A DNA stretch of 64,000 nucleotides from Campylobacter rectus (GCF_004803795.1 NZ_CP012543.1:2108001-2172000); one strand, 5' to 3'; positions 54,982 through 64,000 are shown, counted from the first letter of the stretch. Notes: generated by a model not told the origin, from the sequence alone. Made by a program: numbers and translations.

Positions 54982-55210
54982 ATTTTCTTGCAATGCGGGC
55001 AAATTTTACTCACTTAAAATCAAATTTTACCGCCAATATAAGTGTAGCTGCAAGCATTTAGCCGCTCATACTGCCTCGTCTAAATAAAATACCGCTTGTT
55101 TCAAATTTTCTCATTTTGCCCGCTTACCGGCTAGCGCGATCGCGCCGCACATTAAATAAGCCTAATAAAAACTTAAAATGCTAAAATAAACGAAAATTTA
55201 AAGGATACCG

Positions 55211-56392
55211 ATGAACACCAAAGCATATTTCGGCAAATTCGGCGGACAGTTCGTGCCGGAAACCGTTATGTTCGCGCTAGACGAGCTCGAGGCTGCGTTT
55301 GATCGCATAGTAAAAACGGCTGAATTTGAGGCCGAACTAGACGACCTACTAAAAAACTACGTCGGACGCCCGAGTCCGCTATATCACGCAAAACGCCTGA
55401 GCGAGCACTACGGGCATGAAATTTACCTCAAGCGCGAGGATCTAAACCACACCGGCGCGCATAAGATAAATAACGCCCTAGCCCAGGCGCTTCTAGCCAA
55501 AAAAATGGGCAAAAAGAAGGTCTTAGCCGAGACGGGCGCGGGTCAGCACGGCGTGGCGACTGCGACGGCGGCGGCATTGCTCGGCCTTGAGTGCGACGTG
55601 TATATGGGTGCGACCGACGTAGAGCGTCAGCAGCTAAACGCATTTCGCATGCAGCTTTTAGGCGCCCGGGTCGTGAGCGTAGAAGAGGGTCTAAAAACTC
55701 TAAAAGAGGCCACCACGGCAGCAATCCAAGCGTGGGTAAACGAGATAGAAAGCGCCTTTTACGTCATCGGCTCGGCGGTCGGCCCGCACCCCTATCCCAG
55801 GATCGTGCGCGACTTTCAGAGTATCATCGGCCGCGAGACCAAGGCCCAGCTAAAAGAATACGGCGTGCATCCGGACTACGTCATCGCCTGCGTCGGCGGC
55901 GGCAGCAACGCGATCGGTATCTTTAGCGCGTTTTTGGGCGACCCAGACGTAAATTTGATCGGAGTCGAGGCTGCGGGCCTAGGCGCGCACACGCCGTATC
56001 ACGCCGCGACGCTAACCAAGGGCCGCACAGGCATCATCCACGGCATGAAAACGATCGTACTTCAAAACGAATACGGCATGATCGAGCCGGTGCACAGCAT
56101 CTCGGCGGGACTTGACTATCCGGGCGTGGGCCCCGAGCACGCGCACCTGCACGAGAGCAAACGAGCCGCCTACTACGGCATCACCGACGACGAGTGCATA
56201 AACGCGCTATATCTAACCAGCCGCCTAGAGGGCATCATTCCGGCGATAGAGAGCTCGCACGCGTTAGCGTATCTAGAAAAGCTATGTCCGAATTTGACGA
56301 AAAAAAGCGTCATCGTCGTAAACGTCTCGGGACGCGGCGACAAGGACATAAACACCGTGATGAGCTACGAGAAAGGAAAAATTTATGGCTAA
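55211..56392 (+). CDS. trpB: tryptophan synthase beta subunit
   Basis: The 393-residue PLP enzyme joins indole and serine. The Schiff-base lysine is in [14 protein letters not shown]-type sequence ([16 protein letters not shown], near residue 83), [12 protein letters not shown] is near 106, and [12 protein letters not shown] is near 228. Length and motifs are normal. It follows trpF after 229 bases of non-coding DNA, so it may have its own promoter. It overlaps trpA by 8 bases. Confidence 0.97.
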   Translation: MNTKAYFGKFGGQFVPETVMFALDELEAAFDRIVKTAEFEAELDDLLKNYVGRPSPLYHAKRLSEHYGHEIYLKREDLNHTGAHKINNALAQALLAKKMGKKKVLAETGAGQHGVATATAAALLGLECDVYMGATDVERQQLNAFRMQLLGARVVSVEEGLKTLKEATTAAIQAWVNEIESAFYVIGSAVGPHPYPRIVRDFQSIIGRETKAQLKEYGVHPDYVIACVGGGSNAIGIFSAFLGDPDVNLIGVEAAGLGAHTPYHAATLTKGRTGIIHGMKTIVLQNEYGMIEPVHSISAGLDYPGVGPEHAHLHESKRAAYYGITDDECINALYLTSRLEGIIPAIESSHALAYLEKLCPNLTKKSVIVVNVSGRGDKDINTVMSYEKGKIYG

Positions 56393-57134
56393 GGCAAAAG
56401 ACGCATTCGCGGGCAAAAAAGCAAACATCGGCTACGTCGTGGCTGGATATCCTAGCCTCAAAGCGACGAAGGAATTTTTACTAAATTTAGACGGCAGCTG
56501 CCTGGATCTACTAGAGCTTGGTATCCCCTACTCCGATCCGCTCGCAGACGGCAAACTCATCGCGCAAGCTAGCTTTGAAACCGCCGCAAAGGGCGTAAAC
56601 ACAGGCGCGATATTTACTATGCTGGAAGAGTGCAAAGGCAAGATAAATAAACCCGTCGTATTTCTCGTGTATTTTAACGTCGTGTTTGCTTACGGCGTAC
56701 AGAGATTTATCGCTCGCTCAAAAGAGGTCGGTATCGCTGGCTTCATCATCCCCGATCTGCCGTTTGAGGAGAGCGAGGAGGTAGCGGGACTGTGCGCTAA
56801 ATTTGATCTCGATCTCATCCCGCTAATCAGCGTCACCTCGCAAAACCGCGCGGATAAAATTTTAAAATTCGGCTCGGGATTCGTATATGCGCTCGGCGCT
56901 ATCGGCGTGAGCGGGTCGCAGCGAGCTAGCGAGGAGAGGCTAAAAGCGCTCGTAGAGGGTCTAAAAAAAAGAAGCGATCTGCCTGTCGCAGTGGGCTTTG
57001 GCGTGAAAAATAAAAACGACGCGGATGAGGTAAAAACCTATGCCGACGGCGCGATAATCGGCACCGAGATAGTAAAGCTCACGGCTAAATTCGAGGGCGA
57101 AGAGCTGATAAAGCAAATCAATAAACTTTTTTAA
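56385..57134 (+). CDS. trpA: tryptophan synthase alpha subunit
   Basis: The 249-residue TIM barrel cleaves indole-glycerol phosphate and channels indole to TrpB. Catalytic Glu and Asp lie in [17 protein letters not shown] (about residues 42-58). [12 protein letters not shown] and the phosphate-binding [14 protein letters not shown] are present. It starts inside trpB by 8 bases. With trpB it could use external indole even if the upper pathway is blocked. Confidence 0.96.
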   Translation: MAKAKDAFAGKKANIGYVVAGYPSLKATKEFLLNLDGSCLDLLELGIPYSDPLADGKLIAQASFETAAKGVNTGAIFTMLEECKGKINKPVVFLVYFNVVFAYGVQRFIARSKEVGIAGFIIPDLPFEESEEVAGLCAKFDLDLIPLISVTSQNRADKILKFGSGFVYALGAIGVSGSQRASEERLKALVEGLKKRSDLPVAVGFGVKNKNDADEVKTYADGAIIGTEIVKLTAKFEGEELIKQINKLF

Positions 57135-57162
57135 ATTTAGCCGCGTTTACGTTAAATTTAAG

Positions 57163-57168
57163 TATAAT
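57163..57168 (+). promoter_or_regulatory. -10 box of cheX-fliN-fliO operon
   Basis: TATAAT in AAATTTAAGTATAATC lies 29 bases before the cheX-like start. It suggests separate sigma-70 transcription from trpA, which ends just upstream. Confidence 0.6.
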
Positions 57169-57196
57169 CAAAAAATTTCGTTTAAAGGACGACGCG

Positions 57197-57613
57197 ATGA
57201 TGGACGTTGCGGAGCTTGGGATCAAGCATCTGTGCGAGGATACCCTAGGCTACAAGGTAGAGGGCGCAAAGAGCGCGGAGGGCGAATTTTACGGCTCGAG
57301 CTTGCCGATTTTTAAGGGCAAGGAGGAGTTTCACTTTTATCTTTATTTTAAAAAAGATACGCTAAATCGCTTTGCCGGCGTGCTTCTTGGCGTCGATAAA
57401 CTAGCCGAAGACGAGCTAAGCGACATCTGCAAAGAGGTGGCTAATCTCACGATCGGATACGCCAAAAATCTACTAAACGAGCGCGAAGCAAACGCCTACA
57501 AACTAGGCACTCCTGAGTATCTAGGCAGGACGAATTTTCGCATCAAGCTAGAAGACAAACGCGTCTATAAAATCAAAAATAGAACATTTCAAATAGGATA
57601 CAAAAAAGGATGA
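57197..57613 (+). CDS. cheX: CheX-like chemotaxis phosphatase
   Basis: The 138-residue protein resembles the CheC/CheX/FliY phosphatases that remove phosphate from CheY. The key helix has the E-x-x-N motif in EVANLTIGYAKNLL near residues 80-93. It sits at the head of a cheX-fliN-fliO operon by a 4-base overlap with fliN, which puts it near the flagellar switch. C. jejuni has an equivalent gene between trpA and fliN. The family call is moderately sure. Confidence 0.75.
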   Translation: MMDVAELGIKHLCEDTLGYKVEGAKSAEGEFYGSSLPIFKGKEEFHFYLYFKKDTLNRFAGVLLGVDKLAEDELSDICKEVANLTIGYAKNLLNEREANAYKLGTPEYLGRTNFRIKLEDKRVYKIKNRTFQIGYKKG

Positions 57614-57966
57614 GCGAAGAACTACAAGAGGTAACCGCCGCAGAAACGGCGCCGCAAGGGGTTCAAGAGATGTTGCAAGAGCGCGGCGGGCTTTTTAAAA
57701 GCTACGACGAGCTGATGGATATCGGAGTGGATTTTATCTCGGAGCTCGGCACCACGACGATTAGCGTAAAGCAGCTCTTAAAGCTCGAAGTAGGCTCGGT
57801 AATCGACCTGGAAAAGCCGGCCGGCGAGAGCGTGGAGCTTTTTATAAACAACCGAATTTTCGGCAAGGGCGAAGTGATGGTCTATGAAAAAAACCTCGCC
57901 ATCAGGATAAATGAAATCCTAGACTCAAAATCCGTCATCCAGTACTTCAAAAGAGAGCAGCTATGA
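57610..57966 (+). CDS. fliN: flagellar motor switch protein FliN
   Basis: The 118-residue protein has a variable N-terminus (1-35) followed by a SpoA domain with LGTTTISVKQLLKLEVGSVI and DLEKPAGESVELFINNRIFG, the FliN signature. It forms the C-ring base with FliM and FliG and binds export substrates. It overlaps both neighbours by 4 bases, indicating a translationally coupled operon. Confidence 0.95.
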   Translation: MSEELQEVTAAETAPQGVQEMLQERGGLFKSYDELMDIGVDFISELGTTTISVKQLLKLEVGSVIDLEKPAGESVELFINNRIFGKGEVMVYEKNLAIRINEILDSKSVIQYFKREQL

Positions 57967-58907
57967 GGATTTTCGCCGCGCTTTTACTGTTTTTCGCCGC
58001 GCTTTGTGGTTCAAATTTATCCACATACAACATCTACGAGCGCAGCGACCGCGTCGATGTTATGCTTAGCTTTGACGCGCCATATAACGGAACGATCTTG
58101 CAAGAACGCAAAGACGGCGCGATAACCCTGCTTTTTAAAGACCTGCAAAACGATCAAAATATCGAAAAAAGCGTAAATTCAAGCATACTACAAGAGCTTT
58201 TATTTGAGCCTAGAGGGCAAAATTTAGCCCTCGTGATCAAAAGCGACGCCCGGGTGGCCGTTAGCGCGTCAAAAACCACCGACGGCTTTGGCCTGCGCAT
58301 ACGCGTGACACCTGAAAATACGGCAAACTCGGCCGCCGCGACCGCGCTATCGCCGCAAGAAACCAGAGAAAATATAACCGACGCTTCAAATTTATCTAGC
58401 GGCAAACAAAATGCCGCAAATTTAGCCGCCGCGTCCGCCCAAAACCCCGGCTTAAATTTGAGCGCGCAAAACGGCGACGTAAATTTTATGACGCAGGGCA
58501 TAAGCGATATGATTGATTATAGATATTACTCGGTTTTAGGCGTTTTGGCGCTGCTTTTGATCGTGCTTTTGTTTATCAAGGCAAGGCTAAAAAACAAGCA
58601 AAAAACGCTCAAAACAAAGCGCGAAAACAGCTGGTTTGAAAAGGTAAAAAGCGACGAAGGCGTGGATATACTCTACGAAAAACCGCTCGATAATGTCAAT
58701 AAAGTCGTGCTTTTTCAACACCTCGATAGACGCTACCTCGTGCTAACGGGCGCTTCAAACGTGCTTTTGGATAAATTCGGCGAAGAAAAGATGACGAGCG
58801 AGCAGGACTTTCAGACGTTTTTTGAGGAAAATCAAAAAAAACTAAACGCCTACATCGAAAATCGCCAAACGCTGGACGCATACAAGGATAAGGCGAGTAT
58901 AGACTAA
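57963..58907 (+). CDS. fliO: flagellar protein FliO-like, with AMIN-like periplasmic domain
   Basis: The 314-residue protein has a signal peptide (1-17), a beta-rich periplasmic domain (about 20-120, with DRVDVMLSFDAPYNG), a low-complexity linker and one membrane helix (about 190-207, YYSVLGVLALLLIVLLFI), then a cytoplasmic tail that looks FliO-like (LDRRYLVLTGASNVLLDKF). In H. pylori the gene next to fliN encodes FliO, which helps assemble the export gate. The call rests on that position and architecture. Confidence 0.75.
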   Translation: MRIFAALLLFFAALCGSNLSTYNIYERSDRVDVMLSFDAPYNGTILQERKDGAITLLFKDLQNDQNIEKSVNSSILQELLFEPRGQNLALVIKSDARVAVSASKTTDGFGLRIRVTPENTANSAAATALSPQETRENITDASNLSSGKQNAANLAAASAQNPGLNLSAQNGDVNFMTQGISDMIDYRYYSVLGVLALLLIVLLFIKARLKNKQKTLKTKRENSWFEKVKSDEGVDILYEKPLDNVNKVVLFQHLDRRYLVLTGASNVLLDKFGEEKMTSEQDFQTFFEENQKKLNAYIENRQTLDAYKDKASID

Positions 58908-58922
58908 AATTCGGAGATAAAT

Positions 58923-60098
58923 TTGTCCAAAAACGATTTGGAAATTTTAAAAGAATTTATAAACGATAAAGAGGCTCAAGAAAAATTTAACGCTATCAAA
59001 AATAGCGTAATGGACTTTAATATCTTTGAAATTACGGGCCTTGGCAATCAAGAAATAAAACACTCAAATACCTTAGCTTGGCTCTTTGGAGATAATGAAC
59101 ACGGGCTAAAATATCAAATTTTAGAGAGATTTTTAAAATTTACGCTAGAAAATGGCAATAATACTTCAAAAAGGTACGAAAATTTAGAAAAATATCTAAA
59201 AATCCAAGAAAAGAATATACGAATTTTTAGAGAAAGCTACAATATTGATCTTTTGCTAATTGACGAAAATAATAAACTTGTCATAACGATAGAAAACAAG
59301 GTTGAAGCGGACGAAGGCGAAGAACAGTTGCTCAAATATCGCAAATTTATTGACGATAAATATAAGGATTTTGAAAGAATTTATATTTTCTTGACAAAAG
59401 ACGGACACTCACCAAAAGACGAAAGCGAGCAAAGTCAGTGGCTAACAGCGACATACAAAATGATCGGAGAGAGCATAAAATATGCACTAAAAGACAATAA
59501 TCCGCCTCAAAAAGCAAATATAATTTTATCTAGCTATGTCGATTTACTAAAGAGGAGAAATATAGTGAGCAATGAAAAACTACAAAATTTATGTGAGCAA
59601 ATTTGGGACAAATACGAAAAAGAGCTTCAAATTTTAATTAACTACAAAAAGACAAAAATAGATAAACTATATGACTTTATAATAAATACTTTAAAAAGCA
59701 ATGATACGCCGCTTTATACAAAATACAGTATAAAAACTAAGAGTACTGAAAATATGTATAAATTCATATATAACAAAACACCTGAAGTCGCCCGTGAGGA
59801 TGACGAATATGCTATAAATTTGGGTATCGAGAAATACGATAATTATATTTGGTTTGGTTACTATTCCGATACAGACTGCAATGATAACGAAAAATTAAAA
59901 AGCCTATATAAAATGATCTTTCCAAACCAAAAATTTCAAAGAACCAAGACGATAGAAAAATTCAATATAGCAAATTTAAAAGAAAACGACTTAGAGTCAA
60001 AATTTAAAAATACATCAAAAATAATATTAGCAAAAATAAAAGAATTTGATGATAGGACAGAAAAAGCCCTCAAAGAACTTCAAGGGCAAAAGACGTAA
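58923..60098 (+). CDS. PD-(D/E)XK nuclease family protein, low-GC
   Basis: The 391-residue protein starts with TTG at 58923 behind GGAGA. It shows EIKHSNTLAWLFG near residue 44 and the nuclease core NIDLLLIDENNKL with D109 then ITIENK with E124-x-K126, as in the PDDEXK_4 family. A Lys-rich helical C-terminal half follows. Codons are strongly AT-rich compared with all neighbours. C. jejuni has no gene at this point, so recent transfer is likely. The role may be defence, but no methylase or helicase is next to it. Confidence 0.85.
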   Translation: MSKNDLEILKEFINDKEAQEKFNAIKNSVMDFNIFEITGLGNQEIKHSNTLAWLFGDNEHGLKYQILERFLKFTLENGNNTSKRYENLEKYLKIQEKNIRIFRESYNIDLLLIDENNKLVITIENKVEADEGEEQLLKYRKFIDDKYKDFERIYIFLTKDGHSPKDESEQSQWLTATYKMIGESIKYALKDNNPPQKANIILSSYVDLLKRRNIVSNEKLQNLCEQIWDKYEKELQILINYKKTKIDKLYDFIINTLKSNDTPLYTKYSIKTKSTENMYKFIYNKTPEVAREDDEYAINLGIEKYDNYIWFGYYSDTDCNDNEKLKSLYKMIFPNQKFQRTKTIEKFNIANLKENDLESKFKNTSKIILAKIKEFDDRTEKALKELQGQKT

Positions 60099-60100
60099 GC

Positions 60101-61549
60101 TCACGCAAAACAGATCGCAAAAGTATCGGGCTTGGTCATCTTTTTGATATTTTCCTTCGCCATAAACAGCTCCTTGGCGCCGTAAATTTGCAAAGTGTGG
60201 TTTATAAACTCAAATTCCAGCTTTTTGTGCGAACGGTTTGCATCGAGATTTTTAGCAAGCGCGAGGATAAAGCTCAGCCAGCGCACGACGTTTTCGCCGG
60301 GTAGCAGATTTTTAAACCGCTCAAATTCGTCCGAATTTTTCTTGCCGTTTTGTGCTATGATCGCGGCGATGAGACATTTTTGCGCGTGCGAAAAGCCGTA
60401 GTTTAGCGCATTTAACACGAAAAACGCCGAACTGGCGTGCTCACCGTAAAATCCCAAACATTGAGCCACGCTGTGTAGCCTAGCAGCGACTGCCAGTTCG
60501 CTCTCGTAGCGCCCCTCAAGCCCGTGCAAAGGCTCTAGCGCGGCAAAGAGGTCTTTTGCGTATTTTACGATGGCTTTGTTATCATCCTGCAAAAATCTAT
60601 CCTGCAAACTCCTCACGCTTGGGTTGAAATTGGGCGGAAATTTACGCGTCGGACGCAAGATATCGCTCAAAAATACGCCCTCTCTAAAGCCTGCGCCGCT
60701 AGTGTAGATATTTTGCGCATTAAGCGCCTCGGCTGCGCCTAAAAAGATGAGCGCGCCCTCTCTAATGGTATCGAAGCGGTCTTTTTTAATGCCGAATTTC
60801 CCCAGCTCCAGCACGCTCGCTCGCGCGAGACTCTCGATAAAGCTTTTGTGATTTTGCAGCTTATAAGCGAAGTTATGCACCGTTTTTAGCGGGTAGTTTT
60901 GTGCCGACATTATCGCCGAGGATATCGCGCGCAGACTGCCGCCGATAGCGACTAGATTTTTACTTTTAAAATTTTTGGGCAAATTTTTTAGCGCGTCCTT
61001 GATAAAAGGCTGTGCGGCGCTTAAATTTTTCTTATCGAAAAATAGCTCCTTTAACCGCACGGTGCCAAGATCCAGCGACATAGCATCCGTTATCTTTCCG
61101 CCGCTAATAAGCGATATCTCCGTAGAGCCCCCGCCGATATCAAGCGTGACGAACTCATCTAGCGGCTCGAGCAAATTTAGCGCCGCCACGCCGCCAAACG
61201 TCGCCTCGTCCTTGCCGCTAACAACCTTCAAATTTAGCCCTAGCTCGCGTCTTACTGCACTTATTAGCTCGCTTGCATTCGGTGCGTCGCGTAGAGCCGA
61301 GGTGCCCATAGCGAAAATTTTCGCGCATTTATAGCTTTTTGCTATATTTTTAAACTCTCCTAGCGCCTCGCAGGCCCTTTGTATCGACTTTTCCGCTATC
61401 TCGCCGCCATGCTCGTACGCGCCCTCTCCCAGGCGCACTTTCATCTTAAATTCGCCGATGATGTGAAACGCATAGCGCGAAGTCTTCTCAAAAATCGCCA
61501 TTCGCATCGAATTTGAGCCCATATCTATGACGGCGGTTCGTTTTGCCAT
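60101..61549 (-). CDS. ppx: Ppx/GppA-family exopolyphosphatase
   Basis: The 482-residue enzyme hydrolyses polyphosphate and/or pppGpp. The actin-like fold motifs are AVIDMGSNSMRMAI at 6-19, MGTSALRDAPN near 85, and the phosphate loop TLDIGGGSTEISL near 135. The helical C-terminal (HD-like) part contains RLHSVAQCLGFYGEHAS. It is the last gene of the cosR-kinase-ppx operon, starting directly at the kinase stop, which links stress signalling to polyphosphate. It converges with the nuclease gene. Confidence 0.93.
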   Translation of the reverse strand: MAKRTAVIDMGSNSMRMAIFEKTSRYAFHIIGEFKMKVRLGEGAYEHGGEIAEKSIQRACEALGEFKNIAKSYKCAKIFAMGTSALRDAPNASELISAVRRELGLNLKVVSGKDEATFGGVAALNLLEPLDEFVTLDIGGGSTEISLISGGKITDAMSLDLGTVRLKELFFDKKNLSAAQPFIKDALKNLPKNFKSKNLVAIGGSLRAISSAIMSAQNYPLKTVHNFAYKLQNHKSFIESLARASVLELGKFGIKKDRFDTIREGALIFLGAAEALNAQNIYTSGAGFREGVFLSDILRPTRKFPPNFNPSVRSLQDRFLQDDNKAIVKYAKDLFAALEPLHGLEGRYESELAVAARLHSVAQCLGFYGEHASSAFFVLNALNYGFSHAQKCLIAAIIAQNGKKNSDEFERFKNLLPGENVVRWLSFILALAKNLDANRSHKKLEFEFINHTLQIYGAKELFMAKENIKKMTKPDTFAICFA

Positions 61550-62839
61550 TTATTTACCTTTGTTGTTTTTATTTATCGCGAGCGTGAGCGTAGAGATCGC
61601 GCCGCTATGCCCGTCGGTTCGGTTTTTGATAGATACCGAGCCGCCAAGCGCTTGGGCCGCTCCTTTAGCCAAAAACAGCCCGAGCCCCGCTCCGCCTTTG
61701 TCGCCAAATCTTTTAAACGGCGCAAAAAGGTCCTTGCTCTCGTCTATGCCGCAGCCCTCGTCTACAACCTCGATGATAAACTCGTTTTGGCCAAGGCGCG
61801 AACGCAGCGTTATCACGGAGCCCGGAGGGGAAAATTTGATCGCGTTTTGGACGAAATTTTGAATAACGTGCGTTAAAAGCGTTGTTTGCAGCGTCATTTT
61901 AAGGCTGTGCGGCGCAAAATCGGTCGCGATATCCTTACTCTCGCCGCGGGCTAAAATTTTAAAATTATTCGCCGACTGTTTCAAAAACTCGATGATATCG
62001 ATGCGCACGGCCTCCTCAAACTGCGCGCTCTCTTGCCGCCCGATCTCTAGGATCGAGCCGATCATTTTATTCATTTGATTGATGGCTTCGTTGTTGTTTT
62101 TGAGCGCTTCGATGTATTTTTCGCTCTCGCGCAGCTTGATTAGCGTGACTTCGTTTTTGGTTTTCATCACCGCAAGCGGCGTTTTTAGCTCGTGCGCGAC
62201 ACCGACAAAAAGCTCCTTTTGATAAAGCACAAATGTCTGAATACGCTCGATCAGGCGGTTTAGACTTTTACCCAGCGGCTTAAACTCGGGCGGTAGCTCG
62301 TCAAGACTTACCGCCTGCAAAAACCGTTCGTTTAAATTCGTCATTTTTCTGCTTAAAATTTTGATCGGCACAAGCAGCATCCGCGATAGAAATAGCACGT
62401 AAAAAATGACCAAAAGTATGGATGTCGCATTTACCATAACGATGTCGATTAAAATTTGATCTATGAGTCTGCTTTGATGCGTGGTGTCCTTGGTCATCGC
62501 TATGCCCGTATCCTCAAGATACGGGTAAAACAGCGTCAAGTAGGTCTTTTGTCCGACTTTTTCCGTAACGAAATAAGGCGAAACAACTTTGCCTCTTACG
62601 AGCTTTGCTCTTGTAGGACTGTCGTTTAGCGTGAAATACTCAAACGGTCTTTTGATCTTGGATAAATTTGCGCTCGTGGATAAAATTTTAGCTTCGTATG
62701 CGAGCGACTGCGAGATGCCCTCGTATATCGTGACCTTGATATACTGGTATAAAAGAACGGAGATGATGAGAATTAGCATCGTAGAAGCCGATGCTAATTG
62801 CACTATAAACCTAAATCTTAGGCTTTTTTGGGAAAGCAA
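61550..62839 (-). CDS. sensor histidine kinase, partner of CosR
   Basis: The 429-residue kinase has two membrane helices (about 13-33 and 132-152) around a periplasmic sensor of ~100 residues. A HAMP-like linker and the H-box FVGVAHELKTPLAV follow, with phospho-acceptor His216. The N box QNFVQNAIKFSPPG and G boxes VDEGCGID and GGAGLGLFLAKG complete an intact catalytic domain. Its start lies 22 bases inside cosR, so the two are made together. C. jejuni CosR is an orphan, so this gene is the likely lost partner. Confidence 0.93.
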   Translation of the reverse strand: MLSQKSLRFRFIVQLASASTMLILIISVLLYQYIKVTIYEGISQSLAYEAKILSTSANLSKIKRPFEYFTLNDSPTRAKLVRGKVVSPYFVTEKVGQKTYLTLFYPYLEDTGIAMTKDTTHQSRLIDQILIDIVMVNATSILLVIFYVLFLSRMLLVPIKILSRKMTNLNERFLQAVSLDELPPEFKPLGKSLNRLIERIQTFVLYQKELFVGVAHELKTPLAVMKTKNEVTLIKLRESEKYIEALKNNNEAINQMNKMIGSILEIGRQESAQFEEAVRIDIIEFLKQSANNFKILARGESKDIATDFAPHSLKMTLQTTLLTHVIQNFVQNAIKFSPPGSVITLRSRLGQNEFIIEVVDEGCGIDESKDLFAPFKRFGDKGGAGLGLFLAKGAAQALGGSVSIKNRTDGHSGAISTLTLAINKNNKGK

Positions 62840-63489
62840 AACCTATACCCGCGTCTTCTGACCGTTTCGATAGTCGAGATGTTCAACGGCTTGTCCATTT
62901 TTTGGCGGATTTGGTTGATTGCTACTTCGATTACGTTTGGAGTGACGAGCTCGGGCTCCTCCCAGATAGCGTCTAGTAGTTGCTCTTTGCTAACGATCTG
63001 ATCGCTGTGGCGCGCAAGGTGAGTTAGCACCTCAAACGGCTTGCCTTTTAGCTCGATATCTTGACCCAGATATGTGATTTTCTCTTCGTCCGGATCTATG
63101 ATGAGATCGTCTATCTTGATGACGTTGGTGCCGCCAAAGCGCAGCCTAGCCTCGATCCTAGCGACCAAAACGTCAAAATCAAACGGCTTTTTAATATAGT
63201 CGTCCGCGCCTATTCTAAAGGCTTTCACTTCGCTATCTTTGTCGTCTTTGGCGGATAGCACGACGACCGCGGTGCGTGGAGATTTGTGTTTGATGATACT
63301 GATCAGATCCACGCCGTCGCCGTCAGGCAGCATCCAGTCGGTTAAAACCAAGTCGTAATTTCTAATACCGATGTAGTATTCGGCATCCTTGAAATTCTCC
63401 GAGCTGTCGGTTTGATAACCGAACTCTTGCAAGCCTTCGGCGATAGTTTTGTTTAGAGTTACCTCATCTTCAACTATTAAAATTCTCAT
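62818..63489 (-). CDS. cosR: OmpR-type response regulator, CosR orthologue
   Basis: The 223-residue protein starts at 63489 (MRILIVEDE) behind AAAAGGGAAAAA, not at the earlier frame start. The receiver domain has acidic D8, phospho-acceptor D51 in LVLTDWMLPDGDG, Ser in VVLSAKDD and Lys in YIKKPFDFD, all active-type. The winged-helix output domain (about 125-223) is almost that of C. jejuni CosR, ending RRRGYRFCFPKKA with Cys218 retained. CosR controls oxidative-stress genes. Here it should be phosphorylated by the downstream kinase. Confidence 0.94.
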   Translation of the reverse strand: MRILIVEDEVTLNKTIAEGLQEFGYQTDSSENFKDAEYYIGIRNYDLVLTDWMLPDGDGVDLISIIKHKSPRTAVVVLSAKDDKDSEVKAFRIGADDYIKKPFDFDVLVARIEARLRFGGTNVIKIDDLIIDPDEEKITYLGQDIELKGKPFEVLTHLARHSDQIVSKEQLLDAIWEEPELVTPNVIEVAINQIRQKMDKPLNISTIETVRRRGYRFCFPKKA

Positions 63490-63562
63490 TTTTTCCCTTT
63501 TGTGAAATTTGACGCGATTGTAGCATAAATTAAGCGAGATTTCAAGATACTTTAAAAAAAAA

Positions 63563-63877
63563 TTAATATTTAAACTCGGCTCTCGCGCCAACCAGCGCAT
63601 TTTTGACGATCTCGATTTTTAAAATTTCCATTTTCAAAAAGCTAAGTGAGCTAAATTTTTCCTTCAACTTTTTAGCGCAAATTTCAAGCGAGCTCTCCAC
63701 GGTGCCGAATTTCTCCCGCGCGTAAATTTCCTCTATAAAATTTATCACCTCGATATAATCCATAAACCCGCCGCTTTGAAATTCGACGCTAACTCGCACC
63801 TTTTGCGGCGTCACGCGCTCGAAATCAAGCAAACCGATGATCGTGCTAAACTCATAATCTTTGATAATCGTCGTCAA
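63563..63877 (-). CDS. folB: dihydroneopterin aldolase
   Basis: The 104-residue enzyme of folate synthesis matches the FolB fold: the DYEFSTIIGLLDFERVTPQ N-terminus, then YIEVINFIEEIYAREKFGTVE and a C-terminal KIEIVKN strand. The start is TTG at 63877, overlapping the plsY stop codon, as a TTGA overlap. The next gene downstream, cosR, begins 74 bases away. Confidence 0.85.
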   Translation of the reverse strand: MTTIIKDYEFSTIIGLLDFERVTPQKVRVSVEFQSGGFMDYIEVINFIEEIYAREKFGTVESSLEICAKKLKEKFSSLSFLKMEILKIEIVKNALVGARAEFKY

Positions 63878-64000
63878 ATCACTTGCTTTTCTTGCCCCGT
63901 TATCAGGCGTTTGATGTTTGGCAGATGCTTATAAACGACTAAAAATGCGATCAAAAATATCGGCGCATAGGAGTCGATATCCGGGATCTGCGGCTGTAAC
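63874..64000 (-). CDS. plsY: glycerol-3-phosphate acyltransferase PlsY, C-terminal fragment
   Basis: The last 41 codons lie in the window and end KHLPNIKRLITGQEKQVI, the basic tail typical of PlsY after a final membrane helix (PIFLIAFLVVYK). PlsY acylates glycerol-3-phosphate with acyl-phosphate at the inner membrane. It precedes folB with an overlap, so they form one operon. The rest of the gene is beyond the window. Confidence 0.85.
   Translation of the reverse strand, partial: LQPQIPDIDSYAPIFLIAFLVVYKHLPNIKRLITGQEKQVI

Noticed and set aside
1-64000. tRNA, rRNA, CRISPR arrays, insertion sequences
   Set aside because: No T-loop signatures, no regularly spaced direct repeats and no transposase motifs were seen, though a covariance search was not possible here.

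Overview
The window is chromosomal DNA of a Campylobacter-type epsilonproteobacterium, most likely one of the higher-GC oral species of the C. rectus / C. showae / C. curvus kind. Two blocks keep the C. jejuni gene order: rpmA-obgE-(...)-fmt-birA-parA-parB-atpF'FHAGD at the left, and trpGD-trpF-trpB-trpA-cheX-fliN-fliO-ppx-cosR at the right. The base composition is richer in GC than C. jejuni, and intergenic DNA is saturated with the hexamer AAATTT. Species assignment is inference.

Left third (1-15 kb): the ATP synthase operon (atpD start to atpF'), parAB, birA, thiD, fmt, a small zinc-finger-like hypothetical gene, obgE with a low-complexity insert, the ribosomal protein genes rpmA and rplU, a periplasmic di-haem peroxidase, a HEAT-like protein and flhB. 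From 15.6 to 24 kb: a DcuB-type C4-dicarboxylate carrier with an extra domain faces a tight operon larA-larC-larE-(41-codon ORF)-larB-DUF2809-ttdA-ttdB. That operon joins a nickel-pincer racemase and its whole cofactor pathway to a class I tartrate/fumarate dehydratase, which suggests a hydroxy-dicarboxylic acid pathway.

Centre (24-42 kb): a GDSL lipoprotein, a wrecked sotB-like MFS gene, a gntR/asparaginase/permease cluster, polA, and a two-gene membrane unit whose second member joins DnaJ-like zinc-finger repeats to a peptidoglycan-binding-like tail. Then comes a small repeat protein, a two-gene cassette between ~330-bp direct repeats derived from a DJ-1/PfpI gene (one cassette gene has a C14 tract in its promoter), fhs, and several small accessory genes.

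Right third (42-64 kb): uvrA, a DASS transporter, a regulatory-domain methyltransferase, a TSUP permease and the trp region. There trpE is a frameshifted remnant and the TrpG domain of the intact trpGD fusion has lost its catalytic His, while trpD-F-B-A look functional. Flagellar genes (cheX-like, fliN, fliO) follow, then a low-GC PD-(D/E)XK nuclease gene and a cosR-histidine kinase-ppx operon. Here CosR keeps its phospho-acceptor Asp and has a partner kinase, unlike the orphan C. jejuni protein. folB and the end of plsY close the window.

The signals most worth following are the trp decay pair, the CosR/kinase pair, the lar-ttd operon, the phase-variable promoter, and a two-copy structured repeat (15.2-15.6 and 52.4-52.8 kb) whose hairpin module sits in opposite orientation in the two copies. 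No tRNA, rRNA, CRISPR or insertion sequence was seen.
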